A DNA stretch of 64,000 bases from JBLWXV01 sp048267245 (GCA_048267245.1 JBLWXV010000001.1:992001-1056000); one strand, 5' to 3'; shown: positions 8,289 to 16,922, counted from the first letter of the stretch. Numbers and translations are program-made. Notes: generated from the letters alone by a model not told the origin.

Positions 8289-9427
8289 TTAAGGGCCTCT
8301 TTCATTAGATTTTTTGCAATGATCATAATCATGACTTCATTGGTGCCGGCGCCAATTTCGTTGAGCTTGTTATCTCTCATGAGGCGCTCGACTGGAAATT
8401 CTCTTGAGTAGCCATAGCCTCCGTGGAGCTGAATCGCATCGAGAGCGATCTTAGTGGCCATCTTAGGAAGCGCGAGTTTCACCATGGCGGCGTTCACAGG
8501 TCCTCTGTCGCCTTGATCGTAGCGATAGGCGGTGTTGTAGAGGAAGGCCCTCATCATCTCTGTCTCAGTGGCCATCTCGGCCACCATTTTTTGAATGAGC
8601 TGGTAGTGGGCGAGGTTCTTTCCAAATTGCTTTCTCTCACCGGCATATTTAATACATTGATCCACGCACGCTTGCGCGATCCCAAGTGAGATCCCGGCGA
8701 TGGTAATGCGCTCGATATCGAGGTTTTTCATCATGTGATAGACTGAGTCGCCCAGATTGCCAACGAGTTGAGTCTTGGGAACGCGAGCGTTATCAAAAAC
8801 CAATTCACCTGTGGGAGAAGCGCGCATGCCCATCTTGTGAATGGGCTTTCCAACTGAGTAGTGGCCCTTATCTTTTTCTAAGATAAAAGTTGAGAGGTCT
8901 TTCTTATTTTCTCCGGTGCGGGTGTAGACGTAGGCAATGTCGGAATACTGAGCGTTGGTGATCCACATTTTTGTGCCGTTAATAATGAAGTCGTCGCCGG
9001 CGGGCTTTGCCCTAGTCTGAATGCCAATGGCATCTGAGCCGTACTCGGGCTCACTCATGCCCATGCATCCAATGTGCTCACCAGTAATAAGTTTTGGGAG
9101 GTACTTGGCCTTCTGTTCTGGAGAGGCATTCTGTTCAATATTGTTCACGCATAAAATGGCGTGGGCGAGGTAGGAGAGTGTGAGCGCGGGACAGGCCTTG
9201 CCAAATTCTTCCATTACTAGTGTGGCCGCAAGTGCGCCCATGCCAGCTCCACCGTACTCGGGGTCGGCGGTGATGCCGAGAACTCCAATTTCACCCATTT
9301 TCTTAAAGGCCTCTAGGTTGAAGCTCTCTTCGGTGTCGTGCTTTTCAGCATGGGGGGCGATTTCATTTGTCGCAAAATCGCGACACATTTTTTGAAGTTG
9401 TCTTTCCTCTTCCGAGAGATACCACAT
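8285..9427 (-). CDS. Isovaleryl-CoA dehydrogenase-like acyl-CoA dehydrogenase
   Basis: A second acyl-CoA dehydrogenase, 380 residues from the chosen ATG at 9425-9427, which has AAAGGA 8 bp upstream; the open frame extends 90 bp further but without support. The C-terminal position of the usual catalytic Glu reads IGAGTNEV. A Glu occurs instead in NLDIERITIAGISLG. This is the arrangement of isovaleryl-CoA dehydrogenase, whose base lies in LDLERLVL, so a role in leucine catabolism is likely. The enzyme would pass electrons to ETF. Coupled by a 4-bp overlap to the next acyl-CoA dehydrogenase gene and then pgi; the other leucine-degradation genes are not in view. Confidence 0.85.
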   Translation of the reverse strand: MWYLSEEERQLQKMCRDFATNEIAPHAEKHDTEESFNLEAFKKMGEIGVLGITADPEYGGAGMGALAATLVMEEFGKACPALTLSYLAHAILCVNNIEQNASPEQKAKYLPKLITGEHIGCMGMSEPEYGSDAIGIQTRAKPAGDDFIINGTKMWITNAQYSDIAYVYTRTGENKKDLSTFILEKDKGHYSVGKPIHKMGMRASPTGELVFDNARVPKTQLVGNLGDSVYHMMKNLDIERITIAGISLGIAQACVDQCIKYAGERKQFGKNLAHYQLIQKMVAEMATETEMMRAFLYNTAYRYDQGDRGPVNAAMVKLALPKMATKIALDAIQLHGGYGYSREFPVERLMRDNKLNEIGAGTNEVMIMIIAKNLMKEALK

Positions 9428-9550
9428 ACCAGAATCCTTTTTTCGATATCGTTTAGCGTTATAATATTGAGTTTTAGTCAGAAATTTATAGCAGAGTGCG
9501 CTCTTAAGTTCCAACATTCAGACGCATTTTTGTCAGCGAGGAGACTTGCC

Positions 9551-9616
9551 ATGATTTCGCTGTGCTTGATACTCTATGGCAGTATATTGGGACTCAAATT
9601 CAAGGATCGACTTTGA
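9551..9616 (+). CDS. Possible 21-codon leader frame overlapping the start of the 9562 gene
   Basis: GAGGAG at 9538-9543 lies 7 nt before an ATG at 9551. That frame encodes a 21-residue hydrophobic peptide (begins MISLCLILYGSI) and stops at 9614-9616, 54 bp inside the downstream gene. The GTG assigned to the downstream gene is 18 nt from GAGGAG, too far for direct use. Either this is a translated leader that couples to the large gene, or the real start or reading differs, for example through a sequencing frameshift. Existence as a peptide is unproven. Confidence 0.3.
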   Translation: MISLCLILYGSILGLKFKDRL

Positions 9617-11400
9617 CACTCACCACACCTATGCCGCGCGATGAAGACGCTGTATTTCCCGGGGAAAATTGGTTTTTTTATTGGAAAACCTCAGCAAGTC
9701 TATGGCGCTCAAAGCTAGAAGATTTAGGCTCATGTCGTCAATTGATGGTCCCCCTCAATTGGTCCTTTCATACTGACACGGGTGATCAATTTGATTTCGG
9801 TGCCCATCGCCCGGAGACAGACCTGGTTCGCCTCTGGAGTATTGCCACCGAAGTGGGAATGCCACTGGTCTTTCTCTTTCCCCTCACTCCAATGCCCTAT
9901 CTCGCCAATGGTGGTGTGCCCCACTTGCTCGCGCGCCACATGATGCAAGATTCACTCGGTGTGAACCGCGTGATCGTCGATGGCGAGGGCCGCTTTCACT
10001 CGATGTATAGCTTCTATGACCCGCGCATCTTCACCGCCTATGGCCGCTTTGCCACCAAAGTTGCGCGCCTCTTTAGTGAGAAGGGCGTGACCTCAGATAT
10101 TCTTGGAATGCGCGCGGGCCACTTGGTGTATGGACGCTTTCAATCTTTCCTCGACGATTACTCGCCAACCTTTGATAAGGCCTTTAGTCGTTTCCTCGAA
10201 GCCAAGCGCTCCGAGCGCATGCAGGCGGGAGTGAGTGCGGGCGAGGGAGTGGCCACGGACGTTTTCACTCCAGGCCCCTTGATAAAGGATGAAGATACTG
10301 AGCGCGCTTTTAAAGTGGAGTTTCGCCAGACTATTGATGATCTCTATCTCAAGGCCGCGCGTGAAAATTTAAGTGCCAATTGGGAGGGCGTGATCAACGT
10401 CAATTTCCTAGGTGCTAGTCCCGCCGACTTCTTTGAGAAAGTAGTTGATGTTCACTCGACAAAAAAATATGGGCGCGAACTCACCACTTGTATTGTGAGA
10501 GAGATTCTTCCCTCTTCAGTGCTACTTCCAAGCCGGGTGAAAAAGGGAGTGCTCCACCGCCAGCTCGACGATCTGGTCATTCACTCGCAACTTCCCTACC
10601 TAGTAGATGAGTCCTACTACGAGGGAGACCGCGCTCCATACTTTGCTCCTCTCAAACTCTTCTATGCCTACTCAAGTATCACCCATCCAGAAGATGGCGC
10701 CGATCCGCTGATGCAATCGGGCTTTATTCCCTATGTCAAAAGTGAGTTCGGCGATACTTTTGCGATGAGACCGCTGTCAAAACTAAACCTCGAAGAGGCC
10801 ACTGAAGTTGATGGCTCCATTCACATTGTTACCGGTCGCGATATTCCGGCGCGCACTTTCTCTGAGAGCTTGCGCATTTTTATGAACGGTGGACGAGTCA
10901 TCCTCGATCAAAGTTCGCTCGGTCCAGATCTAGCGCGCAGGCTTGAAGCCTTCTTAGTTGAGAACTCGCTTGAAACTGAGAAGATTCACTTCGTCACTCC
11001 CATCACTCAGGCGCGCTTGGGCGAGGGGCGATTGGTTCTCTACACTGGTGAGACGCTTAGTGGAGAGGCCCCCAAAGCTCAACACTCTTTTTGGCAGCGC
11101 TTAATTGCCACATTTAATTTTCATCACCTCCCACTTGAAGCAGACGAGGCCGTGCATTGGTTTTGGAGAACGCGTCCATCGACCCATCACGAACTAAGTT
11201 ACGAAGAGGTCAGAAGGCTCTCAGTCTACAATCCCTCTTCATATAAAAAGCGCGTGAAACTTAGTCTGCGCCAGAACTTTGCGCTCATTAAAGTCGTTGA
11301 TGAATTTAATTCGAGTCTAAAGACTCAACCCCACGAAGTTGAAATCGAGTTGATGCCAGAGGGCTCTGTCTCTCTCGATTTTGGAGTATTCTCCTCATGA
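9562..11400 (+). CDS. Uncharacterised 612-residue protein, possibly glycoside-hydrolase-like
   Basis: I do not recognise this protein firmly. It has no signal peptide or membrane segment. The first about 250 residues alternate hydrophobic strands and amphipathic helices rich in Trp, His, Asp and Tyr (for example LMVPLNWSFH, VGMPLVFLFPLTPMPYL). This is the flavour of a TIM-barrel glycoside hydrolase of the GH35/GH42 type. A later segment (SESLRIFMNGGRVILDQSSLG) recalls the GH42 class-I amidotransferase-like domain. That is inference from texture only. The GTG start lacks a well-placed ribosome-binding site; see the separate entry for the short overlapping frame at 9551. It overlaps the next gene by 4 bp (ATGA). 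Confidence 0.7.
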   Translation: MLDTLWQYIGTQIQGSTLTLTTPMPRDEDAVFPGENWFFYWKTSASLWRSKLEDLGSCRQLMVPLNWSFHTDTGDQFDFGAHRPETDLVRLWSIATEVGMPLVFLFPLTPMPYLANGGVPHLLARHMMQDSLGVNRVIVDGEGRFHSMYSFYDPRIFTAYGRFATKVARLFSEKGVTSDILGMRAGHLVYGRFQSFLDDYSPTFDKAFSRFLEAKRSERMQAGVSAGEGVATDVFTPGPLIKDEDTERAFKVEFRQTIDDLYLKAARENLSANWEGVINVNFLGASPADFFEKVVDVHSTKKYGRELTTCIVREILPSSVLLPSRVKKGVLHRQLDDLVIHSQLPYLVDESYYEGDRAPYFAPLKLFYAYSSITHPEDGADPLMQSGFIPYVKSEFGDTFAMRPLSKLNLEEATEVDGSIHIVTGRDIPARTFSESLRIFMNGGRVILDQSSLGPDLARRLEAFLVENSLETEKIHFVTPITQARLGEGRLVLYTGETLSGEAPKAQHSFWQRLIATFNFHHLPLEADEAVHWFWRTRPSTHHELSYEEVRRLSVYNPSSYKKRVKLSLRQNFALIKVVDEFNSSLKTQPHEVEIELMPEGSVSLDFGVFSS

Positions 11401-11822
11401 AAAGTGACACACTCTACTTGATCACAGAAAGTTCTGAGCGCGAAAGTGGCGACACTCGCGGGGTTCTCTACGCCTTTAATTCCCACGGCCTCATTGAAGC
11501 AGACGTGCTCGCCAAGGTCATCAATCAGGTCTCAATCGTGGGGGAGTCGGCCAGTGATCTGCACGGTAGAAAGCTTGGGCTTGAGCCTCAGATCGGTTCA
11601 ACTTTTAAAAGTGAAGAGGGCTTTGAGAAGTTTGTGCTTGAACTCTGTAGTGAGTTGGGGGCGGCCATGGCCCGAGTGATTACACGCCACGAATTTAATT
11701 CGCTCTGTGAAGAGTGTCTCAGTGCCTCTGACTTTCATCAGAAAATTCAAGCGGTGGGCGAGGTTATTGCTAGCCCTGAGCCGCATCCGCGCGGTGGCTT
11801 TTTTAAGAAACTCTTTCATTAA
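11397..11822 (+). CDS. Small uncharacterised protein coupled to the 9562 gene
   Basis: A 141-residue soluble protein whose ATG overlaps the stop of the preceding gene (ATGA), so the two are almost certainly co-translated and functionally linked. The N-terminal half reads as strand-helix units (DTLYLITESS, RGVLYAFNSHGLIEADVLAKVI). A Cys pair (CEEC) occurs about two thirds along, and the C-terminus is basic (GGFFKKLFH). No signal peptide is seen. I cannot name a family. Confidence 0.75.
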   Translation: MKSDTLYLITESSERESGDTRGVLYAFNSHGLIEADVLAKVINQVSIVGESASDLHGRKLGLEPQIGSTFKSEEGFEKFVLELCSELGAAMARVITRHEFNSLCEECLSASDFHQKIQAVGEVIASPEPHPRGGFFKKLFH

Positions 11823-11857
11823 AATTTCTCAATTTTTTGACAATTTTATAACCGAGC

Positions 11858-11873
11858 TGTGACAAATCTCACA
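11858..11873. promoter_or_regulatory. Perfect CRP-type palindrome TGTGA-N6-TCACA
   Basis: The 16 bp read TGTGACAAATCTCACA, both half-sites exactly matching the CRP/FNR-superfamily consensus. A -10-like TATGAT lies at 11885-11890. If that is used, the palindrome centres near -31 and would overlap the -35 region, which favours repression over class-II activation. It precedes the membrane-anchored Hsp20-like gene. Confidence 0.55.
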
Positions 11874-11922
11874 TGCTTTCTCACTATGATGGGTCTGTAA
11901 GAACCTATCCAGGAGGAAGACT

Positions 11923-12543
11923 TTGAGTCGCGATGTTGCTAGTAAGAGTCAATCTAAGAAGAATTGGAAATTGGCGCTGGGATTCTTTGGCGTCTTTGCC
12001 CTCGGGGCCACTACCACTTATGGTCTGATGATGCTTGATAACCACTTAGATAGAGCCCCACAGGCCGAGGCTACTCAAGATAAACCAACTAAACAATTAA
12101 AAATTGCAGGAATTAAAAAACCTGAGCGCACCCAGGTCCCCGTGGACCAGATGTGGGATGATTTTGACCAACAATTTGCCCAAATACAAAAGGAGATGAA
12201 TCAGCGCTTTAATACTTTCTTTGGCGACGTCAAAGATAGTTTTTATGAACAAGCCTTTCAGGTGAGTGAGGCGCGCGAGGGCAACCAAATTATCGTCAAG
12301 ATTGATCTCGGTGATGTGGACGAAAACTCAGTGGAGGTTAATATCGACAATCAACTGATTCACATCAAAGGTGAGCGCTCGGTGAGCGAGGAAAATAAGG
12401 GTCAATTCGGAAGTTCCGTCACACGCTCCGTCTCATCCTTTAGTAAAGCCTTCTCCCTTCCAGAGGGGGCCAGTCCAAATGGAGCCAAGGTCGAGAAGGG
12501 TAGCGGTGAGATCACCATTGTCTTTGACCGGACTACTGTCTAG
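11923..12543 (+). CDS. Membrane-anchored Hsp20/alpha-crystallin-like protein
   Basis: A 206-residue protein with a short basic N-terminus, a single transmembrane segment at about residues 15-37 (LALGFFGVFALGATTTYGL), a linker, then an alpha-crystallin-like domain from about residue 110. In that domain, strands read IIVKIDLGDVDENSVEVNID, IHIKGER, and a final FSLPEGASPNGAKVEKGSGEITIVF, the usual Hsp20 pattern. Translation starts at a TTG, chosen because AGGAGG lies 6 nt before it. Small heat-shock proteins are normally soluble, so an N-terminal anchor would place the chaperone domain in the periplasm. Preceded by a CRP-type palindrome and followed by a hairpin, so probably monocistronic. Confidence 0.8.
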   Translation: MSRDVASKSQSKKNWKLALGFFGVFALGATTTYGLMMLDNHLDRAPQAEATQDKPTKQLKIAGIKKPERTQVPVDQMWDDFDQQFAQIQKEMNQRFNTFFGDVKDSFYEQAFQVSEAREGNQIIVKIDLGDVDENSVEVNIDNQLIHIKGERSVSEENKGQFGSSVTRSVSSFSKAFSLPEGASPNGAKVEKGSGEITIVFDRTTV

Positions 12544-12569
12544 GTCAAACCCTTAGAATCTCGTAAGAG

Positions 12570-12603
12570 GGTGGCGCTTACAGTTGGACCTGTTTGCGCC
12601 ACC
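12570..12603 (+). terminator. Inverted repeat downstream of the Hsp20-like gene
   Basis: Arms GGTGGCGC (12570-12577) and GCGCCACC (12596-12603) pair perfectly around an 18-nt loop. No real T-run follows (ACCCCTTCT), so this may be a weak or factor-assisted terminator. Confidence 0.4.
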
Positions 12604-12723
12604 ACCCCTTCTAGATGTCCGAAAATATTACCTCATGCGCTGATTTTACTAGCGCAAAACCCCCCCTTGAGTTACTTGTGGTGACCTTAAAAGAGATCTA
12701 ACTAAGCTGAGTCAATAAGACCT

Positions 12724-13818
12724 ATGGGAATTAAACCAAGCACCACTCCATCACTCTTTTCGCTGACACTTCCAGCGATGAGAGATTATCTGGCCTCAAA
12801 GGGACTAGCTAAATTTTCTGCCGATCAAATTTTTAACTGGCTCTATAAGCGCTATGAACTCGACATGGAGACCTGGTCGAATGTTGGCAAGAAGACTCGT
12901 GCACTCCTGAGTGAAGACTTTGAGTGCGCGCCACCAAAAGTCATCTGGCACGGACTCTCAAAAGACGGCACACGCAAGTACCTCGTTCGCATGGGGGATG
13001 GAAGCACAGTTGAGACTGTGGCCATCCAAATGAAAGACTATATTACCCTTTGCGTTTCTTCGCAGGTTGGCTGCGCCATTGGCTGTACCTTCTGTCACAC
13101 TGGCACCATGGGACTCAAGCGCCACTTGAGTGCGGGTGAAATCGTGGGCCAATACGTGGCCGTGACGGCTTGGTTGCGTGAAAAAGTTGATCCAGAAATG
13201 CGCATCACCAATATCGTCTATATGGGCCAGGGCGAGCCGCTTCACAATTTTGAGAACGTGAAGACCGCCACTGAAATCTTTATGGAAAATAAGGGCATCG
13301 CTCTTTCCCAAAGAAAGATTACCCTTAGTACGTCAGGACTTGTGCCGCAAATTGAAAAGCTTTGGGATTTTCCACCGGTCAATCTCGCGATCTCACTGCA
13401 CGCTGCTCACAATGATCTTCGCACTGAGCTCATGCCTATCAATAAGGCCTATGACCTCGAGCGCCTCTTTGAAGCCATTAAGAAGGTTCCCCTTAAGGCC
13501 GCCCGCCGCGTGACCTATGAGTATATCCTCATTAAAGATTTCAACGATCGCATCGAAGATATTCGCGCCCTGGCAGGGCTATTAAAGCGCAAAGAGAGCA
13601 AGATCAATATCATTCCCTTTAATGAGTATCCAGGCTCCGACTTTAAGCGACCAAGTGATGAGAAAATTGTTTGGTTTCAAGAAGAGCTCTTAAAGCGCAA
13701 TCTCGTGTGTACGGTGAGAACGACTAAGGGTGATGATATCCTGGCCGCCTGTGGTCAGCTCAAGTCGATGGAAGAGAAGCTCAATCTTTGGGACGCGCAG
13801 AGCGTGCCGGCCAATTAA
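12724..13818 (+). CDS. rlmN: 23S rRNA (adenine2503-C2)-methyltransferase / tRNA A37 methyltransferase
   Basis: Radical-SAM enzyme that methylates C2 of A2503 in 23S rRNA and A37 in some tRNAs. The 364-residue protein carries the CxxxCxxC cluster (GCAIGCTFCHTG), the MGQGEPLHN motif, the SLHAAHND segment, and a C-terminal CTVRTTKGDDILAACGQL in which the second catalytic Cys lies. Length is normal. The upstream sequence has only a weak ribosome-binding site. It abuts the convergent small secreted-protein gene with no spacer. Confidence 0.96.
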   Translation: MGIKPSTTPSLFSLTLPAMRDYLASKGLAKFSADQIFNWLYKRYELDMETWSNVGKKTRALLSEDFECAPPKVIWHGLSKDGTRKYLVRMGDGSTVETVAIQMKDYITLCVSSQVGCAIGCTFCHTGTMGLKRHLSAGEIVGQYVAVTAWLREKVDPEMRITNIVYMGQGEPLHNFENVKTATEIFMENKGIALSQRKITLSTSGLVPQIEKLWDFPPVNLAISLHAAHNDLRTELMPINKAYDLERLFEAIKKVPLKAARRVTYEYILIKDFNDRIEDIRALAGLLKRKESKINIIPFNEYPGSDFKRPSDEKIVWFQEELLKRNLVCTVRTTKGDDILAACGQLKSMEEKLNLWDAQSVPAN

Positions 13819-14112
13819 TTAGCGGCGCTCGTAGAGCCAAGTTGAGGGTGGGGCTGCCACTGCTGGAGTCGAGCCAGGTGAGCGCTCAACTTTCTTAGCA
13901 TCTTCATCAGAGGCCACCGATCTTTCGGCCCCCGCTTTTTCTTCTACTTGATAACTCGATTCCCAATCAGAAGCTGAAGAATCAATGACTGCTGCTTTGT
14001 AGCCAGGGGCACCTTTCATCTTTAGTCGCGGTGCTTGATAGGCCTCCTCAGCAAAAGCAGAGAGGTTGATCATAACTGTCAGGATTGTGGCCGCTAATAA
14101 TGATTTTTTCAT
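13819..14112 (-). CDS. Small secreted protein of unknown function
   Basis: From the ATG at 14110-14112 (AGGGG 9 nt upstream) the product is 97 residues with a clear signal peptide (MKKSLLAATILTVMINLSAFA). The mature part is low in hydrophobics, Ser/Glu-rich and ends TWLYERR. The open frame continues 93 bp upstream but that extension looks non-coding. No family recognised. It is divergent from sppA across a region holding a 6-bp inverted repeat (ACAATG/CATTGT, 14177-14191). Confidence 0.7.
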   Translation of the reverse strand: MKKSLLAATILTVMINLSAFAEEAYQAPRLKMKGAPGYKAAVIDSSASDWESSYQVEEKAGAERSVASDEDAKKVERSPGSTPAVAAPPSTWLYERR

Positions 14113-14232
14113 AGTCTTGTCCCCTGCATGGCAGTGTTCCATAAAACCTATCGGTTTTATCAATTTAAAACTTGAGACAATGTTGCATTGTTGTCGTAAC
14201 CCCACGAATTTGGGACACTATAAGTATTAAAA

Positions 14233-14247
14233 GGGGCGGGATGCCCC
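14233..14247 (+). promoter_or_regulatory. 5' UTR hairpin upstream of sppA
   Basis: GGGGC/GCCCC with a 5-nt loop lies 23 bp before the sppA start and a few bases before its AAGGAG ribosome-binding site. It may affect translation or transcript stability; function is inferred only from position. Confidence 0.3.
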
Positions 14248-14269
14248 GGTACGTTTAGAAGGAGCTTTT

Positions 14270-15229
14270 GTGAGCGAAAAAAACCCGCGCGCACTCTATG
14301 GTGTGCTCTTTATAGTTGTTCTCTTTTTTATCATGCTGATGGGATTTGCTGTGTTCACAGTGAAGTCGCTCAAGCAAGAGGCCATGGGTCGCAAGACTTG
14401 GGAGAGTGAAGGGGGCGCTATTGGAGTGATCAAGCTTGAGGGTGTGATCATGGACTCTAAGGAATTCGTCGAGCGCTTGCAAGAAGCCGAAAAAGATCCC
14501 GAAGTTAAAGCAATCATTGTTCGCGTTGATTCTCCCGGTGGGGCGGTCGGACCTACTCAAGAAATTTATGAAGAAATTCGCCGTGTGGACAGTGCCTACG
14601 ATCCAGCAGCAAAGCCTGAAGATCAAAAAGGTAAACCTATCTACGCTTCGATTGGATCGATCGCCGCTAGTGGAGGCTATTATGTCAGTGCGGGTACGCG
14701 CAGAATTTATGCCAACGCTGGAAGTTTGACTGGGTCAATTGGTGTGATCATGCAATTCATGGATGCTTCAAAGCTGATGGAGTGGGCAAAGGTTCGCCCA
14801 GAGATTGTGAAGTCTGGTCGCTATAAAGATTTCGGAGGTCCTAATCGCTCTCTTACAGTTCAAGAGCGCGAACTTCTAGAAACCACCCTTGGCGGAGTTC
14901 ACGATCAATTTAGAAGTGACATTCTTAAAAACCGTGAGGGAAAAATTCAAGGTGACCTCGTCGAACTCTCGCAGGGACAAATCTTCTCTGGGGAAGAGGC
15001 CATGAAGTTTGGCCTTGTTGATGAGATTGCAGGTCTCTGGGAAGCGGGAAGAAGAATTCACAAGGAGCTTGGGCTAAAAGGTGAGTCTTCGCTTCGCTAC
15101 ATTGAAAAGAAAAAGAAAGGAAAGTTTTGGGAGCTTCTCGATAATATGGAAGAGGCTTCACTTGGTATTAAAGAATGGGCCACTAGCACTAAGTCTGGCG
15201 TTCCCATGTACCTTTATGAGGGTAGATAG
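14270..15229 (+). CDS. sppA: Signal peptide peptidase SppA
   Basis: A 319-residue membrane-anchored serine peptidase (family S49, short form) that clears cleaved signal peptides. One N-terminal transmembrane segment (VLFIVVLFFIMLMGFAVFTV) precedes the ClpP-fold domain. The nucleophile motif is SIAASGGYYVSAG and the general-base Lys lies in IVKSGRYKDFG. IVRVDSPGGAVGPTQEIYEEI is also typical. GTG start with AAGGAG upstream. It leads an operon of envelope genes: lapB follows after 5 bp, then three genes joined by 1- to 4-bp overlaps. Confidence 0.93.
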   Translation: MSEKNPRALYGVLFIVVLFFIMLMGFAVFTVKSLKQEAMGRKTWESEGGAIGVIKLEGVIMDSKEFVERLQEAEKDPEVKAIIVRVDSPGGAVGPTQEIYEEIRRVDSAYDPAAKPEDQKGKPIYASIGSIAASGGYYVSAGTRRIYANAGSLTGSIGVIMQFMDASKLMEWAKVRPEIVKSGRYKDFGGPNRSLTVQERELLETTLGGVHDQFRSDILKNREGKIQGDLVELSQGQIFSGEEAMKFGLVDEIAGLWEAGRRIHKELGLKGESSLRYIEKKKKGKFWELLDNMEEASLGIKEWATSTKSGVPMYLYEGR

Positions 15230-15234
15230 AAGAG

Positions 15235-16467
15235 ATGGTTGAACAATACTGGCCATGGCTTCAAGATCACTTACTGGCCGTAGTCGCGGTGGCGATTACA
15301 TTGGTGCTTATTTATCACTACCTCATTGAGCGCGACACTGGTGTTAAGCTCTCAAAGAGATATCGCAATTCAATCTTTGAGGCGCAGTCAAAAGTCTTTT
15401 TGAATGCTACTCAGTACCTGATCTCTGGAAATAAGGATCTCGCCATTCGCGAGTTTCTGAGTGCTGTGGATATTAACCGCGAGACCATTGAGACCTACTT
15501 CGCTCTGGGTGGCCTCTTTAGAAGTAATGGCGAGATCGAAAAGGCCATCAGTATTCACCGCTCGCTCATTGCTAGAGAAAATATCACCGAAGCCGATCGC
15601 CTGCGCGCTCTTAAAGAGCTCGCAGTTGACTTTGATAAAGGCGGCTTTATTGATAAAGCGGTTGAGACTTATAGAGATGTACTCAAAATCAACCGCGATC
15701 AATACGAAGTAATCCAAGCACTTTGTCGAATCTATGAGGACGTAGAAGACTGGGATAGTGCTTATAATTATCGCATCATGCTCTCAAAAGTGGGCCATGA
15801 AAATCAGGCAGAAACCATCTCGCATATTCTGGTTCAAAAGGCGCGAGCAGGCTTTGAAAAGGGTGACTTTGCAAAGTGTGCTGAGGACCTAGACGACGCC
15901 TTTAGATTTGCCCCCTCGGTATCGGCTAAGATTCTGCGCTTAAAACTTCATCTTCACGATGGCTCGATGGAGGAGGCGAAGTCGCTTCTTTTAGAACTTC
16001 TTAAAGAGCACCCGATGTACGCTTCATTTATTTTTGAGTCGCTCTCACCTTCATTTAAAGGGCCAGAGAGTGAGCGCGAGGCTTATCAAACGCGATTGAA
16101 AATTCTTAATGAATTCTTCCTTGGGCTGAGTGATGGCGATCTGCTTGCTAGTCCATCAGTGATTCTCTCAAAAGTGAGACTCTTAAGTGTGAGAGGTTCA
16201 AAAGGTGAGGCACTTGGAACTTTAAGAGGATGGATGAGTGGCCAAAATAATGTAAGCGAGGTGATTAAGGCCGAGTACATTAAGCTGCTTATTGACCAGG
16301 GGCAAAAGGAAGAGGCGATTGACCTCACTAAAGAGCTTTTGCAAACCCTTCATCAGTCGCTCACTAAGCACTTTTGTCGCGAGTGTGGATTTAATAGTGA
16401 CGATATTTTCTGGAGATGCCCTCAGTGCCATGCCTGGGAGACAATTCAGTTTAGGTGGAAAGTATAG
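15235..16467 (+). CDS. lapB: LPS assembly regulator LapB (YciM)
   Basis: A 410-residue protein with an N-terminal membrane segment (LLAVVAVAITLVLIYHYLI), about seven TPR helical pairs, and a C-terminal rubredoxin-type zinc knuckle (CRECGF ... CPQCHAW). This is the exact architecture of LapB/YciM, which adapts LpxC to FtsH proteolysis and so balances lipopolysaccharide and phospholipid synthesis. Length matches the family. Its presence argues for an LPS-bearing outer membrane. It follows sppA after 5 bp and overlaps the next gene by 1 bp. Confidence 0.9.
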   Translation: MVEQYWPWLQDHLLAVVAVAITLVLIYHYLIERDTGVKLSKRYRNSIFEAQSKVFLNATQYLISGNKDLAIREFLSAVDINRETIETYFALGGLFRSNGEIEKAISIHRSLIARENITEADRLRALKELAVDFDKGGFIDKAVETYRDVLKINRDQYEVIQALCRIYEDVEDWDSAYNYRIMLSKVGHENQAETISHILVQKARAGFEKGDFAKCAEDLDDAFRFAPSVSAKILRLKLHLHDGSMEEAKSLLLELLKEHPMYASFIFESLSPSFKGPESEREAYQTRLKILNEFFLGLSDGDLLASPSVILSKVRLLSVRGSKGEALGTLRGWMSGQNNVSEVIKAEYIKLLIDQGQKEEAIDLTKELLQTLHQSLTKHFCRECGFNSDDIFWRCPQCHAWETIQFRWKV

Positions 16468-16922
16468 TGAAGAGATTTACGAGCTTGCTATTTACCGTCA
16501 CGATGCTGATCATTACTTCAGTAAAGGCACAGACACCGGCGCCAGGGCAGACAATTGAGCGCAAGCAAGTAGCAGTAAAATATCTCACGGCTCCCTATGC
16601 TCATATTCATCAAAACCCCAATCGCTTCTCCGCTGCCCTTACAACTATTAGTTGCGCTCATCCTCTAAGGGTTTACTCACTTACTTACAGCAAAGAATCA
16701 AAGCCACTTGAAATCTTTAATAAAGAGTGGCGCCTCGTAAAGGCCGGTCCTTATGAAGGCTATGTGCGAGATGATTTCTTGGCCGCTAGTAAGCCAGAAT
16801 GTTTTCAAGATACTTACTCAAAATTCTTCGAGGCACTCGAATTAGAGGTGGCGGATATGTACTACTGGGGAAGGCTCTACGATCTCTATGATTATGGGCA
16901 CACCAAGGTGGTTAGCCCATGA
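16467..16922 (+). CDS. Secreted SH3-like domain protein
   Basis: I place the start at the GTG at 16467, giving a 151-residue product with a standard signal peptide (MKRFTSLLFTVTMLI ... SVKAQ); a GTG 12 bp earlier is also possible. The mature part resembles a bacterial SH3-like domain (LTAPYAHIHQNP, IFNKEWRLVKAGPYEGYVRDDFL). Such domains often bind peptidoglycan or proteins in the periplasm. Its context after lapB and before two unknown envelope genes suggests a cell-envelope role. Function unproven. Confidence 0.7.
   Translation: MKRFTSLLFTVTMLIITSVKAQTPAPGQTIERKQVAVKYLTAPYAHIHQNPNRFSAALTTISCAHPLRVYSLTYSKESKPLEIFNKEWRLVKAGPYEGYVRDDFLAASKPECFQDTYSKFFEALELEVADMYYWGRLYDLYDYGHTKVVSP

Noticed and set aside
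12958..13311. 117-codon minus-strand frame inside rlmN
   Set aside because: Shadow of a conserved radical-SAM gene; composition not protein-like and no start signals.
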